DNA of 64,000 nucleotides from Leptospira sp. WS39.C2. GTDB lineage: Bacteria > Spirochaetota > Leptospiria > Leptospirales > Leptospiraceae. Under the pieces are notes generated by a model. It was not told where the DNA came from and did no database searches. It saw nothing but the letters and a program-made list of their open reading frames with translations. Position numbers and translations under genes: made by a program. The stretch spans positions 496,001 to 560,000 of the forward strand of contig NZ_CP162142.1 in the NCBI RefSeq assembly GCF_040833965.1, read 5' to 3'. The stretch's first letter is position 1. Each line of letters starts with the position of its first letter. Shown here piece after piece: positions 37,676 through 45,358 of this stretch.

Positions 37676-39555
37676 TTTTTTCCCTTTTTCGTAGTTACTT
37701 CGATCCCAACTAAACGTTGTAACTCGGTTAAATTTTTTGGTGCATTTGGATCTGATTTTTTGCCAAGGACAGCATATACCTTTTGTGCCTTTGATTTTCC
37801 TTTAAATTCAATTTCACCCATACTGACTACATGGAACTCTGATTTTACTTCATTATAAGTAGATTCAGTAATCAAAATATCTGTATGAGTTTCTTTATTA
37901 AAAGATTCAACTCTTGAGGCTAAATTTACCGAATCGCCAATGACAGTGTATTCCATTTTGTCTGAACTACCAATTTGACCCGCAATCACATTCCCAGTGT
38001 TAATACCACATCCAATTTTGATATATGGTTTTTTGACTGTTCCTCTTGTTTTATTAAACTCGATCAATCGTTCTCTCATTTTTAAGGCAGCTTCCACAGA
38101 TGCTTTGGCGTGATCTTTGTGATCTCTTAAAGCACCCCATGTTGCCATAATCGCATCACCGATGAATTTATCTACTGTGCCACCAGTATCTTGGACACAT
38201 TTTACCATCTCTGTCATATAAAGATTTAAGAACTCAACTACTTCTTCAGGTTGGAGTTTTTCCGAAATTGCTGTAAAACTTCTGATATCAGAAAAAAAGA
38301 TGGTACAAAATTTTCGTTTTCCACCAATCGATAACTTACCTTTGGCGGCAAGTTCCGCAATGTCTTGGTTAACAAATCTTCCAAACGAGTCTTTTAGTTT
38401 TTCGCGTTCTTCAAGCCCTCGCCCCATACTCACGAATGATTTGGTGAGGGTGCCAATCTCATCATGTGTGGTTGCGTGTAAAGTGATGTGATAGTTGCCA
38501 CGTCGGATTTCTTCCGAAGCATCTACTAATTTTAGGATGGGAGTGGAAAGTGATTTTGCAAAAATATAAACAACTATAAAAGATAAAGATAGAGATACAA
38601 TGAGCAGGTAAATATTCCTCTTTCGAATATTATTTACTTCTTCGAAAATTTTTGTTTCTCGGACCTGAGAAATAACTCCTACACCACCTAAATCTAGTTT
38701 TTTAAATGATGCTAAGAAAAATTCTCCCTCTTTGTTTTCATAACGAAATTGTCCGTTATCCACTGTGGACTTTTTCATACGTTCTACAATTGGTAAATCA
38801 TTGAGGTTAATTCCAGAAAGAACTACTTTTGCATCCGGGTGAGCTAGTACACTACCATCTTCACTCACTAAAAAAGTTTCTACTGGTCCCGAAGTTTGAA
38901 ACGCATCTAACAGAGTATCTAATTTTACAAGTGTTACAAGTATAGTATTTGTATCTTTTGATTCTGATAAAGGAAAACTGATACATAAAATAGGATTACG
39001 AAAGTATGGACTAATGTTCCAGATAACAGTAGTTCCACTGAAAGATTTTTTAAGTTTGGGTTGGATATTTCTTAAAATAGTTTTGACTTCGGATTTCTGG
39101 TAATCGTATTTTTCTAAAAAGTTGTCGTTAACAGTTTCAAATTTCGGATTAAAACTAGAATCATAAGCTCCAATGAAGACAAAATTTTGATCTTCCTCGA
39201 ATAACTCTTTAGCAATGCTATTTGCAGATTGAGTGCTCCGTAGTATCGCTGATGCAGTAATATGGACATCTTGTCTAATTGAATGTAGGTCTGATTTTAC
39301 TTTTAAAGAAAGGATTTCGTTAATTTTGATATTGTTTTCTTTTACCCGTACCTCACTATCTTTTCGAAAAAAATAGGACGCAAGAAAAATCACACCTGAC
39401 ATAGAGATAAGTAAAACGATTGAAGTGATTAACAACAGTTTGTATCGAATAGGGAATTGGAAATCCCCCGATGTTGCTGTTTTTTTACTTAAAAGGTCTC
39501 TTAATTTGATCAAAATCGTTTTCATATCATTGGTACTTTTACCAATTGAATACAA
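37672..39555 (-). CDS. Class III adenylate/guanylate cyclase with Cache and HAMP domains
   Basis: A 627-residue sensor enzyme. TM1 (37-64) and TM2 (314-335) bracket a periplasmic dCache-like domain, followed by HAMP (336-390) and a class III cyclase domain. Asp423 (FFSDIRSF) and Asp467 (KFIGDAIMA) bind metal, Lys463 is the adenine-selecting Lys, and YTVIGDSVNLASRVE holds the Asp, Asn and Arg needed for ATP and the transition state, so it should make cAMP. The start could also be ATG 39525. It heads the cyclase-FecR pair, overlapping FecR by four bases; a signal outside the cell is probably relayed to cAMP. Confidence 0.92.
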   Translation of the reverse strand: MYSIGKSTNDMKTILIKLRDLLSKKTATSGDFQFPIRYKLLLITSIVLLISMSGVIFLASYFFRKDSEVRVKENNIKINEILSLKVKSDLHSIRQDVHITASAILRSTQSANSIAKELFEEDQNFVFIGAYDSSFNPKFETVNDNFLEKYDYQKSEVKTILRNIQPKLKKSFSGTTVIWNISPYFRNPILCISFPLSESKDTNTILVTLVKLDTLLDAFQTSGPVETFLVSEDGSVLAHPDAKVVLSGINLNDLPIVERMKKSTVDNGQFRYENKEGEFFLASFKKLDLGGVGVISQVRETKIFEEVNNIRKRNIYLLIVSLSLSFIVVYIFAKSLSTPILKLVDASEEIRRGNYHITLHATTHDEIGTLTKSFVSMGRGLEEREKLKDSFGRFVNQDIAELAAKGKLSIGGKRKFCTIFFSDIRSFTAISEKLQPEEVVEFLNLYMTEMVKCVQDTGGTVDKFIGDAIMATWGALRDHKDHAKASVEAALKMRERLIEFNKTRGTVKKPYIKIGCGINTGNVIAGQIGSSDKMEYTVIGDSVNLASRVESFNKETHTDILITESTYNEVKSEFHVVSMGEIEFKGKSKAQKVYAVLGKKSDPNAPKNLTELQRLVGIEVTTKKGKK

Positions 39556-39602
39556 AACTCAAAGGAAAAAAAGTAAAAATGAATTATGAAACTATTTTTT
39601 TC

Positions 39603-40910
39603 TTATGGGCAGGACAAATCAACGTTATACGTCTGGCGAAAAGGATACTCAGGTATCGTAAAAGCTGTTTCTCTTACAACTGTATCAGGATATCCGTCTC
39701 TTTTTGACAAATCACCCAAACATACAACTTTATAGGTTCCAGGATTTAAGTATTTAATTTTTGCATTTTGTTTTGCTGGTGTCGCAGCAAGAGGTAAAAC
39801 ATTGATAAACTCAGTTTCTTGGAAACGGAAAATTCCATAGTAATGCAATAATGAATTCCCACCACCGGAAATCGTTAAACTTGAAGCAACCTCAGGGTAT
39901 ATCACTCTAGCTCGAGTCAGTATATTCCCACCTGCGTCACCTTCTCCTTTATGATCAAAAAAGATATCACTCACACCTACGTATGTAACAGTTGTGGAAC
40001 GACTAGATGTATAAGAGTGTAACATTAAGTTTTCTTTTAAATTAACACGGACTTCTAGGATATAAGGATCAAATCCATCACGTATCCTCATGTCAGATTG
40101 AACCGATTGTGTTGGTAACTGTGTGTACAAAGCAGGGAATAATTTAGGAACGATGCTACTTTTTTCAGCAGTTGTAGTTCCAGCTACATAGTTTTTTCTA
40201 GGAACGATATTTAAACCATTTACGATGGGTCTGTTATCAAACCTACCTCTAACAGGCAAACCTGCATCCAATGCAAATCCAGTTACAAGAGAACGAAAAT
40301 AAATGGCAGCGTAATAGTATTCTCTTCCTAACCAAGGTTGCCCAGCAGCTAAAGCTTGCTCCCAACTGAGTGTTTCGGAAGAAGGGTCGTTAGAAGGAAA
40401 TTGGGCACCAATTCCATTGAAAAAATCATAAGCCTTTAATATTCCATTACTTTCAGTGCACGTATTATTATCGAAGGAGTAAGTGACAGTACAGAATACT
40501 TGTCTATTAGGTGCGATGTAATCCCAGAACTTGTTTGAGTCAACAGTGTCTCTAATTTGTGTTAACTCATTTAAACCTTTTAAGTATTTACTTGAGATCC
40601 GAACTTCCCCTATATCTAAAAATATTGGTAAGTTCCCAGCCTTGGGGAGATTGGTAAGGGTCATGGTTGGGTCTAAACCTTCCCCTTGTGAATCAACGTA
40701 TAAATCACCTGTACCATTATTCAATTCGCTCCAATCCAAAGGATTGTCAGTTGCATACGTTCCTTTCAGAAGTAACAACATTCTATTATTGAACAAAGTG
40801 GAAATTACTGGAAGTTTTGATTCATCACCTAAGTCTAGTTTTGTTTTACAATCACCTAAGAAAATGAGACTCGATAAGATTAAACAAAGTTGTAGGGGAA
40901 AAAATTTCAT
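39603..40910 (-). CDS. Putative surface lipoprotein (435 aa)
   Basis: The N terminus [21 protein letters not shown] is a spirochaete-style signal that may be lipidated at Cys21, though Asp at -1 is unusual. The mature protein is beta-rich with conserved aromatic patches; two Cys in the middle (FCTVTYSFDNNTC) and two at the end (VVCLGD, DLSCP) suggest disulphides. Its ATG overlaps the stop of the barrel-like gene by one base, so the two are probably a pair at the outer membrane. The family is not recognised with certainty. Confidence 0.7.
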   Translation of the reverse strand: MKFFPLQLCLILSSLIFLGDCKTKLDLGDESKLPVISTLFNNRMLLLLKGTYATDNPLDWSELNNGTGDLYVDSQGEGLDPTMTLTNLPKAGNLPIFLDIGEVRISSKYLKGLNELTQIRDTVDSNKFWDYIAPNRQVFCTVTYSFDNNTCTESNGILKAYDFFNGIGAQFPSNDPSSETLSWEQALAAGQPWLGREYYYAAIYFRSLVTGFALDAGLPVRGRFDNRPIVNGLNIVPRKNYVAGTTTAEKSSIVPKLFPALYTQLPTQSVQSDMRIRDGFDPYILEVRVNLKENLMLHSYTSSRSTTVTYVGVSDIFFDHKGEGDAGGNILTRARVIYPEVASSLTISGGGNSLLHYYGIFRFQETEFINVLPLAATPAKQNAKIKYLNPGTYKVVCLGDLSKRDGYPDTVVRETAFTIPEYPFRQTYNVDLSCP

Positions 40911-41548
40911 TAGAACAAAACTCCTACTGTTAGACCGAAATAGAAAAAATCCACGTTCTGTAAGGTATAATTTGCTGGGTTTTGCAAACGAGGATCATCA
41001 TAAGGGCTTGCTAATGGATAACGGTATTGATTGGGAATGTCCATTTGTGTTTCAAAAATCTTATAATAATCCAATCGTACCCCAATTCGAATTCTACGAC
41101 CAGCAATAAAACTAGCTTCTAACCCACCGAAGGCGGTTGGATTCCAACGAGCTGTATCTGCAGGCCTTGCCACCACATAAGAGGATCCACCACCTCCTTT
41201 GATGAAAAATTGAATGGGAAGTTCGATTGGGATTTTGTAGGCAAGAGCAGCATAAAGAGGCATTGCTGTGAGAGCTCTTTCCGAGCGTGATAAAAAGACT
41301 GCATAAGACCCACCAATTTCTGTATAAAAAATCCATGGCCATGGCATCCGTGCATAAAATCCACCGCCAAGTGTGGTTTCAAGGACTCGAACAGTCGGTG
41401 TCCCTGGCATTGGGTTAGCTGCACCGACCCATCCACCGATCTCATACCGGCGTTTGTTGTACTCTTCAAGGGTTTGAGCAGAAAGGAGTCCAGAAAAAAG
41501 GGTGATTGAGAGAAGGATGCTAAGGAAGAGGGATTTTGTACAATTCAT
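40910..41548 (-). CDS. Putative outer-membrane beta-barrel protein (212 aa)
   Basis: The start is the ATG at 41548 (MNCTKSLFLSILLSITLFSG), giving a clean signal peptide; codons up to 41596 would overlap truA more deeply. The mature part is rich in Gly and aromatic alternation (RYEIGGWVGAAN, FYTEIGGSYAVF, RIGVRLDYYKIF) and ends YFGLTVGVLF, which fits the C-terminal Phe of outer-membrane barrels. It overlaps truA by 29 bases and the lipoprotein by one base. Confidence 0.7.
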   Translation of the reverse strand: MNCTKSLFLSILLSITLFSGLLSAQTLEEYNKRRYEIGGWVGAANPMPGTPTVRVLETTLGGGFYARMPWPWIFYTEIGGSYAVFLSRSERALTAMPLYAALAYKIPIELPIQFFIKGGGGSSYVVARPADTARWNPTAFGGLEASFIAGRRIRIGVRLDYYKIFETQMDIPNQYRYPLASPYDDPRLQNPANYTLQNVDFFYFGLTVGVLF

Positions 41549-42314
41549 GAATTTCCGGATGATCTTCGTAATACGCGCGGACAAAATAGAGTCCATCCGG
41601 TGGCAGAGTGACTCCTGCTCGCGAACGGTTCTTTTCTTCCAATATGGAGTCTATGGATCTAGATTCCCAACGTCCCTTCCCAATGTCCAGTAAAGTTCCA
41701 ACAGTAATTCGCACCATATTGTGCATAAATCCATTGGCACGGATCCGGATTTGGTACCAATCTGGTGATAATTGTTCCAAATTGATGGCTAAAATCTCTC
41801 TGACCGCACGTTTTCCAGCCATTGACTTTGCTTTTGTTAAAGACCGAAAATCTTTTTCACCCACTAATCCATGTAATTGTTTTTGGATCAATTCCCAATC
41901 AATATGGTGTTTGATCCAAAATGCTCTACCTTCTACAAAACTACTTTCATATTTGTTGTAGTACAATTTATAAATATACTCTCTTCCGGTACAACTGAAA
42001 CGGGCGTGGAATTCAGGAGGAACTTCTATCATATTTTTCACAGAAACTCCTTTGGGTGTTAGGGAGTTGATTGAAACCAGAAGTTTGTGAAAATTGGGGA
42101 TAGGTTTCTCAGTTTTAAAATTACAGACCATACCAAGGGCATGAACTCCCGTATCAGTCCTTCCTGCAACTGACAGACGTGAGGCTGGATTTTTTCTCAG
42201 AATAATTGCAAGAGCAGATTCGATTGAGGATTGGACAGTCGGAAGGTTTTTTTGTTTTTGCCACCCAAAAAAATGGGTGCCATTATATTCGACAAGAAGA
42301 GCGTAATTGGGCAA
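41520..42314 (-). CDS. truA: tRNA pseudouridine(38-40) synthase TruA
   Basis: TruA makes pseudouridine at positions 38-40 of the tRNA anticodon arm. The 264 residues begin with YALLVEYNGTHFFGWQKQ and carry AGRTDTGVHALG with the catalytic Asp54. The RIRANGFMHNMVRITVGTLLDIG segment is the family's C-terminal signature. It lies five bases downstream of the DUF2225 gene, and its end overlaps the next gene by 29 bases. Confidence 0.95.
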   Translation of the reverse strand: MPNYALLVEYNGTHFFGWQKQKNLPTVQSSIESALAIILRKNPASRLSVAGRTDTGVHALGMVCNFKTEKPIPNFHKLLVSINSLTPKGVSVKNMIEVPPEFHARFSCTGREYIYKLYYNKYESSFVEGRAFWIKHHIDWELIQKQLHGLVGEKDFRSLTKAKSMAGKRAVREILAINLEQLSPDWYQIRIRANGFMHNMVRITVGTLLDIGKGRWESRSIDSILEEKNRSRAGVTLPPDGLYFVRAYYEDHPEIHELYKIPLP

Positions 42315-42318
42315 ACCC

Positions 42319-43197
42319 TTACTTCTCGCCTCCCATTTCCTCTAATATTGCATTGTATTCATCGTATAATTCTCGAGTCATCTCAACGATAGGACCTGGT
42401 TTACCTTTACTTGCTTTCCCTGATCCATACAACCTAGCAAGTGTTCGTTTGGCACGTGATAGAAGTAAAACTTGGTCTTCTGGTTTTGGAGCCATTTGGT
42501 CTTTGAATTTTTTTGTAAGGAATGCATTTAGGTATATAACACCGTCAAAACCCCAGTTGTTATCTGTATCAGGTCCAAGCATACCAGCAGCTTGGTCGAC
42601 AGGTTCGTTTCCATTTTGCATGAGTTCTAATGTGTAACCATAAATCACTGCGGCTTTTTGGTAGAGTAAGTCTCTGATTTTGTCATACCCTAAATTAGGA
42701 AACTCATCATGAAGGTCTGAAAAATACCAAGCGGCTCGAATGGCACAAACTGCTTTTTTGGGAGTAGGGGCAACACTCACTCCGCGTAATTGGTAACAAT
42801 CCATTCCGAGTAAATAGGATGCAGCACCTAACACAATTTGGCGCTCTTGTGTAAAATCAATCGGCCCAAGGATTTTTTCTATATAACTTCTGCGAGCATC
42901 AGTTGCCATACGAATGGCTTCGTTGTCGGCTGGGTTCAGCGCATTCCAATCTTTTGGGAACGAAGCATAGAGGCAACGTGGGCAAACGGTCATGACATAA
43001 TCCAGAGGGCTCACACGACCAAATTTTCTATTTTTTTCGTAAAGACGGCGTAAATCTTGGGCTAATTTCCCAGCGATGAGTCGACCACCCCCTTGGAACA
43101 TTTGCTCCTTTTGGTGATTTTCATCACAAATTGGGCAAGCTGTAGACTCTTTGGCACGAAAAGATACTTTTTTTGACTGGGCGGCGGCTTGGGACAT
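42319..43197 (-). CDS. DUF2225 family protein with zinc-binding Cys motifs
   Basis: A 292-residue DUF2225 protein. An N-terminal CPICDENH and VCPRCLYASF provide two CxxC pairs, probably binding zinc; the rest is helical, TPR-like. DUF2225 proteins are common in spirochaetes and Gram-positive bacteria but have no agreed function. It heads a minus-strand run with truA, the barrel, the lipoprotein and the cyclase. The start is ATG 43197. Confidence 0.82.
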   Translation of the reverse strand: MSQAAAQSKKVSFRAKESTACPICDENHQKEQMFQGGGRLIAGKLAQDLRRLYEKNRKFGRVSPLDYVMTVCPRCLYASFPKDWNALNPADNEAIRMATDARRSYIEKILGPIDFTQERQIVLGAASYLLGMDCYQLRGVSVAPTPKKAVCAIRAAWYFSDLHDEFPNLGYDKIRDLLYQKAAVIYGYTLELMQNGNEPVDQAAGMLGPDTDNNWGFDGVIYLNAFLTKKFKDQMAPKPEDQVLLLSRAKRTLARLYGSGKASKGKPGPIVEMTRELYDEYNAILEEMGGEK

Positions 43198-43239
43198 AGG
43201 AAAAATCTAGGAAAAGGCTCAATTTTAAAATACAATCTG

Positions 43240-43267
43240 TCAATCCAATATCATAAATCTCCGATAA
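43240..43267 (+). promoter_or_regulatory. Possible sigma-28 (FliA-type) promoter and 5' hairpin
   Basis: TCCGATAA (43260-43267) differs at one base from the sigma-28 -10 consensus GCCGATAA, with a weak TCAATCCA upstream near the expected -35 (43240-43247; spacing 12 instead of 11). A small hairpin, CAGGG-GACA-CCCTG (43274-43287), would lie at the start of the transcript. The -35 is poor, so the call is tentative. Confidence 0.35.
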
Positions 43268-43333
43268 TACTCACAGGGGACACCCTGAAATTACTTGTAA
43301 GATTCTTCTAACGAAGGAAAGTACGGAAACGGA

Positions 43334-44452
43334 ATGAATGGCAGAGCAATGAAACAATCCCTTCTTATTCTCATGATGAGTCTCGTGATGCAGGCACCTA
43401 TGTTTGCTGAATCAGTCTCTAGTAAATCCTATCAAAAACGAATCGAGCTTTTGACTTACCTCCGTGAGCTTGAGCCAATCGTCAAAAACTTTCGTGGTGA
43501 AGATGCGGAAGGAAAACCTACAGAGCTAAATGCTCCCGAAGGGAAAGAAGGTTTCCGTATGAAAAAATACCTGGAAGCCAAACGAATTTACCAAGAGGGT
43601 TTACAATACCATTTTGAAGGAAATTATTCCTCTGCTTACCAACGGTTTCTCGAATGCCAACTTGGCATCGAAAAAATGACAGAAGAACTTTCGCAATATT
43701 ATATCATCCGTGCGGAAGAGATGATGAAAACCGCTATGGAACGTAAAAATCCAAACAATCCAATGGATAAAGCCCTTCTTGATATATCCATTGAATATGG
43801 AAAAGGTTCTTACTTCCGACAAGATGTAATGGATTTACCTCGTGAAGCTCCTTACCAAAGAAGGATGTACGATCCAAAAGAAGCTCATTATAGTTACAAT
43901 AAGTACGACATTGAAAAAAATATGGAGCTTGGTTACAGACACTTAGGACTTGCTAAAGAAGCAAGAGCCAATGCGTTAAAAGTAGAAAAAAACCTTGAGA
44001 AACACCAAAAACTCCAACCGTCACATAGAAAGTATCGTATTGATTTGTATTTTGGAGCAATCAACTTGGCTCGTGATTCTAAAGCCAATGCGATTAATAT
44101 TTATAAATTAAAATATCCTTATGATAACTACTACTTAAACAACTCGCAAGCGAAAACAGAAGCAGTGAAAGACGAAACAGGTGCTTCTGTAGAAGGACAA
44201 CCTGTGAAAATTGATGGTGTTACGTATGACTTTTCTAAAAACCCTTACGTAAAATATGACCATAGACTCCAAGCGATGTTTGATGTGCGAGTTCCCGAAG
44301 ATTATCGTGTGGACCATGCAGACGTAAGAGGGCGTGTTTATGATTTGGATTCCAATAATATGGTTTTCATGAAATACGACCAAGAACGTAAAAAAGCTCT
44401 GAATGTGCCAGCGAAACCAGCTCAAGGAACCACTAACACTCCGCAACAATAA
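43334..44452 (+). CDS. Periplasmic helical protein, FcpA-like (possible flagellar coiling protein)
   Basis: A 372-residue protein with a signal peptide (about 1-24), then mostly helices with TPR-like pairs (IYQEGLQYHFEGNYSSAYQRF; SQYYIIRAEEMMKTAMERKN) and Tyr-rich segments (RKYRIDLYF, KLKYPYDNYYLNN). From memory it resembles FcpA, the Leptospira flagellar sheath protein that makes the filament coil, but it is longer (about 41 kDa mature versus about 36 kDa), so it may be a paralogue. A possible sigma-28 promoter lies upstream and a strong terminator downstream, so it is monocistronic. The assignment rests on pattern memory and needs alignment. Confidence 0.5.
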   Translation: MNGRAMKQSLLILMMSLVMQAPMFAESVSSKSYQKRIELLTYLRELEPIVKNFRGEDAEGKPTELNAPEGKEGFRMKKYLEAKRIYQEGLQYHFEGNYSSAYQRFLECQLGIEKMTEELSQYYIIRAEEMMKTAMERKNPNNPMDKALLDISIEYGKGSYFRQDVMDLPREAPYQRRMYDPKEAHYSYNKYDIEKNMELGYRHLGLAKEARANALKVEKNLEKHQKLQPSHRKYRIDLYFGAINLARDSKANAINIYKLKYPYDNYYLNNSQAKTEAVKDETGASVEGQPVKIDGVTYDFSKNPYVKYDHRLQAMFDVRVPEDYRVDHADVRGRVYDLDSNNMVFMKYDQERKKALNVPAKPAQGTTNTPQQ

Positions 44453-44483
44453 GAAACAATATCTAACACTGTTTCTGAATGTG

Positions 44484-44511
44484 AAGCCCAAGAAATTTCT
44501 TGGGCTTTTTT
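44484..44511 (+). terminator. Strong intrinsic terminator
   Basis: A perfect 24-base palindrome (44484-44507, AAGCCCAAGAAA on the first arm) is followed by a run of T residues (44506-44511). It closes the FcpA-like transcript. Confidence 0.92.
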
Positions 44512-44548
44512 ATATCCACAAATACCACTCTTTTGTCTAATTGTTGCT

Positions 44549-45358
44549 ATGGCGAAAATTCCAGTTGTTGACAACCTAATTGAAAAAAACTTACACGGGC
44601 TCAGTGTTCACTACGGACGTTTGGTGATGAAAGTTTATTTACGAATCACCTTACTTGTGTTTGGTAAAGCGAGTCCATTTTTGATACGGGGTGTATACCA
44701 ATCGATCACTGGCAATAAAGAGAAGAGAATCAAAGAATTCCTCGAAGGTACAAAGGTTTGGGCAGAAGATGTCAAAAAAATTACAAAAACAAACCTACTT
44801 GTTTTCAATCAATTCACTGTTCCTGAAAAAGGACAGATGATTTTTTTGAATCATGTCAATGAAATGGATTTCCCTTATGATTGTTATGTAATTAGAAAAC
44901 CTTTTTTAGCAAACCAAGTCATTAAAAAAGCATGGTTTGCCTACTGGTGGATGACGGCGATGGGTTCACAAGTATTTGATAATTCAAAGGCAATGTCGAT
45001 TGCTGTTTCTGTCAAAAATCTAATCGAAGGATTAAAAACTACATCTTATATCGTATACCCAGAAGGCAAAAACACTTACAGCGAAGAAATCCAACCTTTA
45101 AAAAAAGGAATGGTTAAAATTGCTTTTGATCAAAAAATTCCAGTATTTGTAGCAGTGAAATCTGGTATCACCAGTTACCAAGAATACCAAAAAGGAAATG
45201 TGATTGGTTATTTAGGGCTTGGTACCCACCACCCAAATGATTTTTCAAGTTGGGAGGAATTCCAAGACCATCTTTATAAACTTATGCATTCCAAAAAACA
45301 GGAGTTAGATGGAATGTTAGAGTTGGAACGAAACAAACTTCAATCAAATTCAACTTAA
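44549..45358 (+). CDS. 1-acyl-sn-glycerol-3-phosphate acyltransferase (PlsC family)
   Basis: A 269-residue acyltransferase of the PlsC/LPLAT family, which acylates lysophosphatidate or a related lipid at the inner membrane. HVNEMD (H-x4-D) is the catalytic motif, and YPEGKNTYSE corresponds to the EGTRS block. The start at ATG 44549 follows the terminator of the previous gene. Its last nine bases overlap the convergent three-domain gene. The exact substrate is open because these enzymes also acylate other lipids. Confidence 0.82.
   Translation: MAKIPVVDNLIEKNLHGLSVHYGRLVMKVYLRITLLVFGKASPFLIRGVYQSITGNKEKRIKEFLEGTKVWAEDVKKITKTNLLVFNQFTVPEKGQMIFLNHVNEMDFPYDCYVIRKPFLANQVIKKAWFAYWWMTAMGSQVFDNSKAMSIAVSVKNLIEGLKTTSYIVYPEGKNTYSEEIQPLKKGMVKIAFDQKIPVFVAVKSGITSYQEYQKGNVIGYLGLGTHHPNDFSSWEEFQDHLYKLMHSKKQELDGMLELERNKLQSNST

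Noticed and set aside
40531..41109. 192-residue frame opposite the lipoprotein and barrel genes
   Set aside because: It spans the junction of two better supported genes on the other strand and has no motif.
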